From assembly GCA_965200795.1 (NCBI GenBank), contig CBDAVB010000012.1, positions 1-64,000 on the forward strand: a stretch of DNA of 64,000 bases, in the 5' to 3' direction. Below the pieces are notes generated by a model. It saw only the letters and a program-made list of their open reading frames with translations, was not told where the DNA came from and searched no databases. This document shows positions 49,875 through 58,586 of this stretch, in pieces (the stretch's first letter is position 1; the number at the start of each line of letters is the position of its first letter). This DNA is from Parashewanella sp965200795 (lineage in GTDB: Bacteria; Pseudomonadota; Gammaproteobacteria; Enterobacterales; Shewanellaceae). The position numbers were made by a program, and so were the translations under genes.

Positions 49875-50999
49875 TTCATGAGCTGGAAACCGGGTTTGAA
49901 TGCTTTGGGCATTATGAAGGAAAGCATAGAAGTGAGGAGAATAATCCTCAGCTGGAGGTAGATATTCGGGCGTTAGTCGATCCAGAGTCACAAGCTGATC
50001 CAAAATTCAAAAATTCATTTGCTTACACTCGAATTACAGCTAAAGGTGTTCGTAAAAAGCTGATTGAGGAAAAAGGCTGGGACTGTGAAGAGTTACCAAA
50101 AGAAAGAACGATTAATGACATTTTGAATCGACTCGGTTACAAACTGAAGCGAGTTCAAAAAACCAGGCCACAAAAAAAATTCCTGAAACAGACGCCATCT
50201 TTAAAAATGTAAATAAAATTAAAAAAGAAACAGCAGGGAATAAAAAAGTTATCCGTATAAGTATAGATTGCAAAGCCACGGTTAATTTGGGTGAATTTTC
50301 TCGACACGGTCAATCCGGAGGGATTGATGCGGTGCAAGCTTTAGATCACGACATGGATGTAAAAGATAAGCTTATCCCGTTCGGAATACTGAACCTGGAA
50401 AACGACCAGCTTCATGTGTTTTATGGTAACTCAAGTAAAACCAGCGACTTCATTTGTGACGCTTTAGAGTGGTGGTGGAATTTAGTTAAAGACGAACATC
50501 CAGAGGTAGAGGAGCTGGTTATTTTTTCAGATAATGGCCCAGAAAATAGTGGATACCGGACTCAGTATCTTTTTAGATTAAAACAGTTTAGTGAAAGATC
50601 GAAACTGAGGATTCACAACGTTTACTACCCACCTTATCACAGCAAATATAACCCAATTGAGCGGGTTTGGTCATCTTTAGAAAAGCATTGGAATGGTACA
50701 TTACTGAATTCAGTGAATACTGTTCTGGAGTGGACGAAAACAATGACTTGGAAGGCTATGACTCCAGTTGTCAATTTAATTGATAAGGTTTACTCAAAAG
50801 GAGTCAAGCTAACAAAAAGTGAAAAAGAAGATGTCGAAGATAAAATCATCCGAAATAGTGAATTACCTAAGTGGGATCTACTTATCATGCCAGAATGGTA
50901 AATTCTTAACTGCGAGATCCCATAAAGCAATTTTAAAGTTGGAAATCTTTTGTTTTGGTGAGTTGATTCCAGATTTGGTGTCAGGCTTCCCCAGTTACT

Positions 51000-51375
51000 G
51001 CACTGGCTCCCTGTTAGAAATTCCACCCTCAATCACATGATAGAGTTGACTGAGTATATGGCGTTGCGCTATTTCGCACGCTTACCTCTCTACCTTGCCG
51101 AATCAGGTTCGCTTTCGCTGTGTACCTCTAACTTCCTATGGCTTCCTTCAGACCCTGCCGTTAGCCAACAACGTCCTTGATTCCATGTCAGGATTGCACT
51201 GGCTCCCTGTTAGAAATTCCACCCTCAATCACATGATAGAGTTGACTGAGTATATGGCGTTGCGCTATTTCGCACGCTTACCTCTCTACCTTGCCGAATC
51301 AGGTTCGCTTTCGCTGTGTACCTCTAACTTCCTATGGCTTCCTTCAGACCCTGCCGTTAGCCAACAACGTCCTTG
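51000..51375. repeat. 196-bp direct tandem repeat
   Basis: About 180 bases starting GCACTGGCTCCCTGTTAG at 51000 recur at 51196 with a constant offset of 196 bases, up to the shared CAACAACGTCCTTG (51179 and 51375). Each unit contains an open frame without a start signal (RFRCVPLTSYGFLQTLPLAN). It lies between the ISAzo13 remnant and the receptor gene. No transposon-end features are recognised, and it is probably a duplicated mobile-element leftover. Confidence 0.75.
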
Positions 51376-51460
51376 CCATTCAGATTATCTTCCCCTCAGT
51401 CAGGGTGATACAGACTTCTTTCAATCTGTCGGGTTTGCCAGCTTCGCTGGGCAAACAAAG

Positions 51461-51492
51461 AAGAGCCTCTATGAGAAAGAGGCTCTTGAATG
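51461..51492 (-). terminator. Terminator of the TonB-dependent receptor gene
   Basis: AAGAGCCTCT / AGAGGCTCTT arms with a 6-8 base loop lie 12 bases beyond the stop codon of the receptor gene. The run AAGAA on the plus strand gives the T-rich tail on the minus strand. Confidence 0.75.
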
Positions 51493-51503
51493 ATTATTAA
51501 CGA

Positions 51504-54305
51504 TTAGAAGTTTCCGTCATATTGAAGGTAGACAAAACGACCTACGTTATCGTAAGTGCTCTGGTTGTAGAAAGGCCAGTCATTTACCGCACTAAATGGA
51601 GGCTGTTTATCTAACAGATTACGAATACCCAGAGTAACTTTATGCGCGTCACTGAAATGATATGCTGTAGTTAAGTCAAACTGTACATAAGTTGCAATCT
51701 TTTGTGGATCACCAGCGTCAAGTAGTTCACCATCTGGACCGCGCTCAACATCGTAATATCCTACAAGGTCACAAGAATTATTAGTAGTATCACGAGAGTT
51801 GTAGTCATCAAACCCTGGTAACCATCTCATATAAAGGCTCGCAGACCAATCATCTTTCGCTAAACCAATACTACCATTTAAACGTACCTTACGGTCAGCA
51901 TCATCACCAATCCAATCACACAAAGGCTGAACAGCTGATGATTGCGTTTCAAAGCTTAACCATTGTTCAGCATGTAAATTAGCTGTTAAAGTACCGAAAG
52001 AAAATTCATCGCTGTATTGGAGATCATAGATAATACCTGATGCGCTGGACTCGGTTAAGTTCTGAAGGTTTGACTCAACATAAACATCAGGATCCCCGGA
52101 ATCTAATCGACCTGCTGAATTACGGTTTACAAGGTCAGTAAAACGGCCAACAGCTTCTCCGTCCAGAATTTCTTGGACATCTAGACTGCCAATTTGATCT
52201 TCAATTTTCAATGACCAGTAGTCAACAGAGAAAGAGAAAGCATCAGTAACATCGTAAACAATACCTAAGTTGTACGATGTAGATGTTTCAGGATCCAGCT
52301 CTGCATTACCACCACTTACAGAACTGATTTCTACACGGTCACAATCAGGGCCTGTACCATCAGCAGCATTACAAAGTCTAGTATCGATAGCTCTGGTCAC
52401 ACCAAAACTCGAACCAGAGTATAAATCACCTAAGCCCGGCGCCTTAAAGCCTGTACCGTATGATGCACGCAATAACAAGTCGTCGATTGGTCTGTATGCC
52501 ACTTTGGCAGAATAAGTAGTTTCAGCCGCATCAGACGCACCCCAGTCAGCTTTATCGTAACGAGCTGCAAGGTTAAGTTCTAATTCATCCAATACCGGCA
52601 CATTCAATTCAATGAAAGCGGCTTTATTGGTTGCGTCGCCACCACCGTTTGAACCTGCGCCACCAATTACTTGGCGAGCGATTGAAGCTGGATCTGAACG
52701 ATCGGTATATTCTTCTTTACGGTAATCAACACCAGCGGCAACACCAAGCTCACCACCAGGAAGTTCTAAACCTGTAGTGCCAGCAAAAGATAGAGAAGAG
52801 AAAAGGATGGTAAATTCACCCGTTCTATGAATCGCGGCTTGTAAATCTTCGCAAACTTCACGCAAGTCATCAGAACTACAATCATTAATAATAAATGGAT
52901 TCAATGTTCCATCAGCCATTGCTGTTTCAACTTCAGCGCGTAAAAGCTGACCACCAGCGCCAATCTGACGGTTGGTTAGACGAGAGAAACCAATATCAAA
53001 GTCTGCTGTCCACTCATCCGAAATAACATAGTCCGCACCTAAAACCGCTTCGAATGTTTCGTTAGTGTTATCATTTTGACGATTTGGGAAGTCCAAATAA
53101 CGGCGACCAATGTAAGCTTCTGCATTACCTGCTTCAAATTCAGCAATGACAGCATCAGCCGTTTCAGAATCCCCCGCAAAACGGTCATTTCTTAGGAAAT
53201 CGTACAAGTAAGGGCTACTCGTAATCTCTACTTGACCGGGTGCAGGTGCATTAGAAGTTTTCGTATAAGCACGAGTATAACGGAATTGGCCATCTACCGT
53301 TAAATCATCATTAACCTGATGAGTAACAACGGTGAATAGTGATTGACGGTCTGATTCAGGTTGTAGTTGGTACAAAGGCGCAAAGTCATAATAACAACGG
53401 CCATTTGGAGCCACTTGTTCTTCAGGACAATCAGACCAAGGAGCATAACCGCCGTTTGCATCGGTAACTGGAGCCAATGGAATTACATTGCCATCTGCGT
53501 CACGTATTAACTGACCTTCAGCATCTCTTTGATAGTCATTAGTGCCTATGTATAGACCACCTGGTACACCCCAAGTAGAACGGCCTTCACCGCCACGCAT
53601 ACCTGGAATAACCGCTGAACCACCTAGCTCGCGATCAACAGCTTGAATCGGAGATCTTGCAAAATGCTCTATCGTTAATAAAACATTTGTTTTTTCATTT
53701 GATGCACCAGCTACGATAGATAGATTTCTCTCATCACCATCACCATGCTCTACCGCCGCACCATATCTGGCAGATACGCTGATACCTTCATAGTCTCTTT
53801 TTGTAATAATATTAATTACACCAGCAACGGCATCAGAACCATAAATAGCTGATGCGCCGTCAGGTAAGATATCAATACGTTCAACAGCTGCAAGAGGAAT
53901 TTGGTTAATATCAGTAAAAATACCGCCTGCAGAGTTTTTAGCTAATCGTCTGCCGTTTAATAGAATTAGTGTGTAATCTGAACCAAAACCTTTCAGACCA
54001 ACGCTTGAAGCACCTGCGGCTTGGCTTAATGTAGCAGATTCATTAAAGCCACCTGATGAAGCAGTAGTACGTAAAAATTCAGCAACTGAACCAAAACCTG
54101 TTTTTTGGATATCTTCGGCTGTGTACACGCTAATTGGTGAAGCGGTTTCCATATCGGTTCGTTGAATACGAGAACCCGTAACAGAAATACGCTCTACGTC
54201 TTCTTTCTCTTCCTCAGCAAAAACCGGTGCTGATAACGCAGCCGTAGCGGCTCCGCCAATCAGTGCGAATCGAACTGATTTAGCTAGAAAATCATTCTTA
54301 AGCAT
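51504..54305 (-). CDS. TonB-dependent outer membrane receptor
   Basis: 933 residues. Signal peptide to about residue 30 (FALIGGAATAALSAPVFAEE), then a TonB-box-like VERISVTGSRIQRTDMETAS. The plug domain has YTAEDIQKTGFGSVAEFLR, LILLNGRRLAKNSAGG and RIDILPDGASAIYGSDAVAG with INIITKRDYEG. A 22-strand barrel follows, ending in a terminal Phe (YLQYDGNF). Large receptors of this type in Alteromonadales import peptides, oligosaccharides or vitamins; the substrate cannot be told here. GGGAGAAAGACA precedes ATG 54305. A terminator follows. No defects seen. Confidence 0.95.
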   Translation of the reverse strand: MLKNDFLAKSVRFALIGGAATAALSAPVFAEEEKEDVERISVTGSRIQRTDMETASPISVYTAEDIQKTGFGSVAEFLRTTASSGGFNESATLSQAAGASSVGLKGFGSDYTLILLNGRRLAKNSAGGIFTDINQIPLAAVERIDILPDGASAIYGSDAVAGVINIITKRDYEGISVSARYGAAVEHGDGDERNLSIVAGASNEKTNVLLTIEHFARSPIQAVDRELGGSAVIPGMRGGEGRSTWGVPGGLYIGTNDYQRDAEGQLIRDADGNVIPLAPVTDANGGYAPWSDCPEEQVAPNGRCYYDFAPLYQLQPESDRQSLFTVVTHQVNDDLTVDGQFRYTRAYTKTSNAPAPGQVEITSSPYLYDFLRNDRFAGDSETADAVIAEFEAGNAEAYIGRRYLDFPNRQNDNTNETFEAVLGADYVISDEWTADFDIGFSRLTNRQIGAGGQLLRAEVETAMADGTLNPFIINDCSSDDLREVCEDLQAAIHRTGEFTILFSSLSFAGTTGLELPGGELGVAAGVDYRKEEYTDRSDPASIARQVIGGAGSNGGGDATNKAAFIELNVPVLDELELNLAARYDKADWGASDAAETTYSAKVAYRPIDDLLLRASYGTGFKAPGLGDLYSGSSFGVTRAIDTRLCNAADGTGPDCDRVEISSVSGGNAELDPETSTSYNLGIVYDVTDAFSFSVDYWSLKIEDQIGSLDVQEILDGEAVGRFTDLVNRNSAGRLDSGDPDVYVESNLQNLTESSASGIIYDLQYSDEFSFGTLTANLHAEQWLSFETQSSAVQPLCDWIGDDADRKVRLNGSIGLAKDDWSASLYMRWLPGFDDYNSRDTTNNSCDLVGYYDVERGPDGELLDAGDPQKIATYVQFDLTTAYHFSDAHKVTLGIRNLLDKQPPFSAVNDWPFYNQSTYDNVGRFVYLQYDGNF

Positions 54306-54666
54306 TGTCTTTCTCCCTGGACATTTTATGTCTTGTTATAATCAATCTAAGCTTTGAAACTTAGAAAGTCAGCTCAACAAAAAACACATTTTTGTAATAT
54401 GTTCCTATTGAATGACGCAATAAAATCATATTTTAAACATTTATTCAACATAAGTTAACAAAATATTTCATAATGCCTGTGAACAGTGTTTTCTTCTGTT
54501 TCGACGGGTTATTTCGCGGCTGGATTTTGTTCAGGTTCGGTCGCTCAGGCGGCAACGATGAAAGGCAGTGAAAAGCCGCCGCATACACCCGATGACCGGA
54601 TTCGGGTATGACAGACAAAAAGACATGAAAGACATCCGGGCGCCGGCTCCCGCCGGCGGCGCGGGA
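54306..54666. other. Intergenic region between receptor and porin with GC-rich hairpin
   Basis: No gene is seen. The part next to the porin stop (54636-54664) is GC-rich with CGCCGG/CCGGCG arms, a likely terminator of the porin gene. The AT-rich part 54340-54480 probably holds the receptor promoter. Confidence 0.55.
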
Positions 54667-55854
54667 CTAAAACGAATACAAAACCCCGAGTGCGACGCCG
54701 TCATCATCATAAACTGACATGGCGTTCTCATGCTGCCCTGTGAAGTGACTCAGATCGGTCCGGTTTTCAAGATAGATGAGTGTCTGCGGGTCGTACTGAT
54801 ATTGTAAACTTGTGATAACATTCTGACGTTCAAATTTATCCCCGTCATAAGCCTGACGGTACTTATCACCTGCGTTTAAATCATCGTACTGAACATAAAT
54901 TCTGAAATTGTTATCAAAAAGATACGAAGTAACGGCTTCAACACCCTTGGCCCGCGGTAAGATCCTGCCGATATTATCAACATCGTGATACCGGCTTACA
55001 CTGTAATTCGCCGCGGCGTAAAAGCCGGGCTTCATCCAGTCACCTAAAACAACGCCGCCGCCGTATATGTCGTCAACCTCATTCATTTTTTCTGAGTTAC
55101 CGTAATCAATATCAAACTCACCGCGGTTGTAGCCCGCCGTAACGGTGAACACCGGACTTAATTTATACCTTAAGCCGGCACCGTAGGTATTGCCGTATTC
55201 AGAAGTGAAGTTTCGCCCGTTAACATCGGCGTTCTTATTCATGCCGGCCACCGGAAACGCCTTTAAGTCATCCATGGTAAAATGGTCATCTTTAACCTGC
55301 ATCTGCAGCGCGACACTGAGGCCGCCGAACCGGTTGCGATACTGAATCGCCTGCTCCGCCCGTCCCACGCCGTTAAGATCGCCGTCGGATAAAAAGGTGT
55401 AGGTGCCGGAGGCGTTGCCGTCCCATACGGCGCCGTAATCCGTATCCATCACAACGTCATACCACGCGCCCCATTGCTTACCGAATGTCAGGCTTCCGTA
55501 TTTTGAATGACTGAATCCGACGTAGCCGAGACGGTTGTAGAAGAAGTCACTGTTCTGCCGCTCAACCAGACTGTCGTTATTAAAGGCAATCTGATTGTCG
55601 CCGACCGGATTAACCCCCCATTCAAAGGTGCCGATGACACTGACATCATTTTTCAGCGCGTGACTGAAATCAAGATGAACTTTAGAGCCGTTATTAACGA
55701 GATGTGTCTCATCATTCGTGTTAACGACAGCGACGCCGATAGCGCCTGACGCGGTGACGGAATTTGACCTGTCCTGATAGAGATCAACCGCGGACGCGGA
55801 CGCGGAATATAATATAGCCGATACGGCCGTTGCGATTATGACGGTTTGTTTCAT
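54667..55854 (-). CDS. OmpC/OmpF-type general porin
   Basis: 395 residues. Signal peptide MKQTVIIATAVSAILYSASA then SA-VDLY. Beta strands follow, with typical porin segments: VTASGAIGVAVVNTNDETHL, YNRLGYVGFSHSKYGSLTFG (the constriction loop L3 region follows with KQWGAWYDVVMDTDYGAVWD), and the C-terminal strand VALGVLYSF ending in Phe, the outer membrane assembly signal. It forms a trimeric diffusion pore in the outer membrane. TAAGGTAAGAAC precedes the ATG. It is placed before polB; from memory, this order is also found in Shewanella. Host backbone. Confidence 0.92.
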   Translation of the reverse strand: MKQTVIIATAVSAILYSASASAVDLYQDRSNSVTASGAIGVAVVNTNDETHLVNNGSKVHLDFSHALKNDVSVIGTFEWGVNPVGDNQIAFNNDSLVERQNSDFFYNRLGYVGFSHSKYGSLTFGKQWGAWYDVVMDTDYGAVWDGNASGTYTFLSDGDLNGVGRAEQAIQYRNRFGGLSVALQMQVKDDHFTMDDLKAFPVAGMNKNADVNGRNFTSEYGNTYGAGLRYKLSPVFTVTAGYNRGEFDIDYGNSEKMNEVDDIYGGGVVLGDWMKPGFYAAANYSVSRYHDVDNIGRILPRAKGVEAVTSYLFDNNFRIYVQYDDLNAGDKYRQAYDGDKFERQNVITSLQYQYDPQTLIYLENRTDLSHFTGQHENAMSVYDDDGVALGVLYSF

Positions 55855-56062
55855 GTTCTTACCTTATTTAAGTTAATCCTCCCTTTTATTTTTTTTTCTT
55901 CCGCAACTTTACTTCATAATTCAGGGTTAGGGTACTCAGTACCTAAACCAATGATACGGATACACTAAATCATAGTGTTATGGCAACAATATTCGGTTAA
56001 AGTTTTTTAATGTGTAAGCTTTCGTTCATAAACGCCTGACTGAATCAGAAACGCCGGACGCT

Positions 56063-58420
56063 CTAAAACATGGCTAACTGAGCAGATGTTGCCGATTTCA
56101 GATTTTCACCGGAAATTTCAAATAATGACTCGGCGACAGGGATAATCTGTTTTTCAATGTAATAAGCGTAATCTATCTCAGACGCCCTGTATCGTGCGGC
56201 CTGCGGACCGCTCACCGTATTGACGTATTCAATTTTAGCGCCGCGTCTGAGATATTTTTTATCCGCGGTGGTTTCGAATAATTGCTTAGCCACTCTGACA
56301 TGCGGTGACGACTGGGCGCTGTATTCGGCGACGTCACGGCTCAGTCTTCTGTTAAATATAAGTTCATGATCGAATTTTCCGGCTTTGAGTTTTTCAATCT
56401 GCTCAGTCAGAAACGGGGTTAATTTATCACCTTTGAATAACCGGTCGTATAACTCGAACTGAATGCGTTTCGCGAGCCGGCTCCAGTCATTGCGGACATT
56501 TTCCATTCCTTTAAACACCAGCTCTGACTCGCCGGCGCGGGTCCGCCTCGTTCCGACGTAGCGTTTTTTACTTCCGGATTCGGAGCCCCGTAAAGTAGGC
56601 ATATGAAACTGTCTGAAATGGGTTTCGAACTCAAGCTCGAGATAGCTCTCTAAATTAAACTCATGCCGCAACCGCCGCCGCCATTGTTCGTTGATCAGCT
56701 GAGCCAGCTCATGACCCAGTCGCTCCGGGTTATCGTGCTCACCGGCCCAGACAAAAGTCGAGTCGGTATCACCGTAAATGACTTTGTAACCCCGCCGCTC
56801 AATCCAGGATTTGGTTTGTCTCATAATCTCATGCCCGCGCATGGTTATCGAGCTCGCTAACCGGGCGTCATGAAATACGCAGCCCGGCGAGCCCAGCACG
56901 CCGTACATGGAGTTCATGATGATTTTAATGGCCTGAGAAAGCGGTTTATTGCCGCGCGCCCCGGCGGTTTCACGCTGTTCCGAGAGCCGGGCAATCAGCC
57001 GCGGTAATATCGGGTCAGATCGACTGAACCGGGCGCCTAAAAAGCCCGCTACCGTCAGCTCAGCCTCTTGGCGCATTCCGTCGGCCAGCCCTTTGGGATC
57101 AATTAAAAAGGTGCGGATAATATTCGGGTACAGGCTCTTAAAATCCAGCACCAGTACATTCTCATATAACCCCGGAACCGAGTCCATAACGTACCCCCCC
57201 GGAGACTCAGTCCCGTGACCCGCCGGCGCTTGCGGCGCCACGTAACCGGCCTGATGCAGTTTCGGTAGATAAAGGTTGCTGAACGCGGCGACTGACGCCC
57301 CCGTACGCCCTAACTCAAGCCCGGTTAACCGGCTTCTCGTCACGGCGAAATCCAGCAAATCCATTTTAACGAAAATATCCCAGACAAGGCGGCAGTCAGT
57401 GAGGTTGTAACGCGCTAATGACAGTTTATCCCCGGCGAACATTTCCGCGATTTTTATCCCCCGCCCTTTTACGTCATCAATCGCCTTGCCCTCATCAAGA
57501 AGCGCTCTTGAGACACTTTCAAGTGAAAAGCTGTCAAACTTGTAAAAAGCGGCTTTGAGCCAGTCGATTCCGTCCAGCACGACCCGGCCGGGTAAGGATA
57601 AAGTCCCGGGACGAAACGTGTTGTCCGCTTTCCACGAAAGCTCGCTTGAGTCACGTCCTATCGCTAACGCGATTGCGTGCCGCCTCGCCCGCTTAAACAG
57701 CAGCGCTAAGTCAAAGGTGACGACGGCCCAGCCGATAATAATGTCAGGATCATGGCGCCTGAACCATCCGATAAGGGCGTGGATCAACGCGGGTTCATCC
57801 GCGGCCCACAAAATGTAATCGGGTGAATCCGGCCGCGGCTTACCGACCATAATGACGGTCTGATGATCGCCGGCGTACAACCCCGCTGAATAAAGTTCCC
57901 CCCGCGGGGAGCATTCAAGATCCAATGAGACGCTTTTTAGCGCGGGAGCGCCGTCAGTGATAACGGAACGCGCTTTGCGCGCTCTGAATACCTGAGTCTG
58001 ATTATTACCCGATGAAATAAAGCGCCCCAAAAACTCGGCGTCTAAAGCGATTTCCCGTTCGCGCAGGTATCTGTGCTCAGGCCTGATCCCGGTTTCATAA
58101 AGCGGAACGGCTAACCGCCGCGCGATATCTTTAATCTGATCCTGCTCCCGGCGGCTGCGGGTATAAACGGCGGTGACTAAGTCACCGTCAAAATCCTTAA
58201 GCGTTAATGACTTTGAGGAATAATGAGTGTGATTACCGGTATCAAACAGCCGGCTAAAATCCCGCGTTTTACAAAAACAAACCCAGTCAGCGTCTTCGAT
58301 CTCGACCCGCGCCGGACCCGCTTCAGAGGCTATAAAATACTCAATGACATTGCGCCCGCGACGTTTCACGGTTCTTCTTGTTAATATTCGCCCGGTGATT
58401 GTCGTAAGTGATGTCGTCAT
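56063..58420 (-). CDS. polB: DNA polymerase II
   Basis: 785 residues, the length of E. coli Pol II (783). The exonuclease domain has SLDLECSPRGELYSAGLY (Asp-x-Glu) and PDIIIGWAVVTFDLALL. The family B polymerase core has VLDFKSLYPNIIRTFLIDP (motif A), KIIMNSMYGVLGSPGC (motif B) and VIYGDTDSTFVW (motif C). It is a high-fidelity repair polymerase that restarts stalled forks and is SOS-induced in E. coli. It is divergent from dinG, with 166 bases between them containing a degenerate CTG-N10-CTC motif. Intact. Confidence 0.96.
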   Translation of the reverse strand: MTTSLTTITGRILTRRTVKRRGRNVIEYFIASEAGPARVEIEDADWVCFCKTRDFSRLFDTGNHTHYSSKSLTLKDFDGDLVTAVYTRSRREQDQIKDIARRLAVPLYETGIRPEHRYLREREIALDAEFLGRFISSGNNQTQVFRARKARSVITDGAPALKSVSLDLECSPRGELYSAGLYAGDHQTVIMVGKPRPDSPDYILWAADEPALIHALIGWFRRHDPDIIIGWAVVTFDLALLFKRARRHAIALAIGRDSSELSWKADNTFRPGTLSLPGRVVLDGIDWLKAAFYKFDSFSLESVSRALLDEGKAIDDVKGRGIKIAEMFAGDKLSLARYNLTDCRLVWDIFVKMDLLDFAVTRSRLTGLELGRTGASVAAFSNLYLPKLHQAGYVAPQAPAGHGTESPGGYVMDSVPGLYENVLVLDFKSLYPNIIRTFLIDPKGLADGMRQEAELTVAGFLGARFSRSDPILPRLIARLSEQRETAGARGNKPLSQAIKIIMNSMYGVLGSPGCVFHDARLASSITMRGHEIMRQTKSWIERRGYKVIYGDTDSTFVWAGEHDNPERLGHELAQLINEQWRRRLRHEFNLESYLELEFETHFRQFHMPTLRGSESGSKKRYVGTRRTRAGESELVFKGMENVRNDWSRLAKRIQFELYDRLFKGDKLTPFLTEQIEKLKAGKFDHELIFNRRLSRDVAEYSAQSSPHVRVAKQLFETTADKKYLRRGAKIEYVNTVSGPQAARYRASEIDYAYYIEKQIIPVAESLFEISGENLKSATSAQLAMF

Positions 58421-58499
58421 GATTTTCTCAGGTAGTTTGTATCCCGCTCACACCGCAAAGCGTTGAAAACGATTTGTCATTCCAAGAGAGCATATAAAA

Positions 58500-58516
58500 C
58501 TGTTATTATATACTCG
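58500..58516. promoter_or_regulatory. Possible degenerate LexA box between polB and dinG
   Basis: CTGTTATTATATACTC at 58500-58515 resembles the LexA consensus CTGTATATATATACAG but ends CTC rather than CAG. Both flanking genes are SOS genes in E. coli. It is weak evidence on its own. Confidence 0.3.
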
Positions 58517-58586
58517 TATTGAATTAGGCTTCACCTTAATTCAGTACGGGCATCCGGCACATATTTAAGGACACGACTCACCTATT

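Larger units (their letters stand above)
47815..50901 (+). pseudogene. ISAzo13-family transposase gene, split by an IS and frameshifted
   Basis: The N-terminal part (47815-48000) reads MSTSIYISSESKRIIKLASN then EKRVFMAEVSKTFCCGSPRL and ends EPGLH. After removing 48001-49874 and one TTCAT, it continues directly as ELETGFECFGHYEGKHRSEE and DPKFKNSFAYTRITAKGVRK to 50200. At an A8 run near 50170 the frame shifts by one into VIRISIDCKATVNLGEFSRH, FSDNGPENSGYRTQYLFRLK and NVYYPPYHSKYNPIERVWSS, the DDE core of ISAzo13-family transposases, ending at 50901. The slip could be a mutation or a programmed -1 shift. The outer ends of the element were not identified. Confidence 0.82.

Noticed and set aside
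51095..51493. 132-codon ORF across the tandem repeat
   Set aside because: It is a repeat-driven frame without start signal and overlaps the receptor terminator.
56663..57818. Several plus-strand ORFs inside polB
   Set aside because: Antisense frames typical of GC-rich coding DNA; the polB motifs are on the minus strand.
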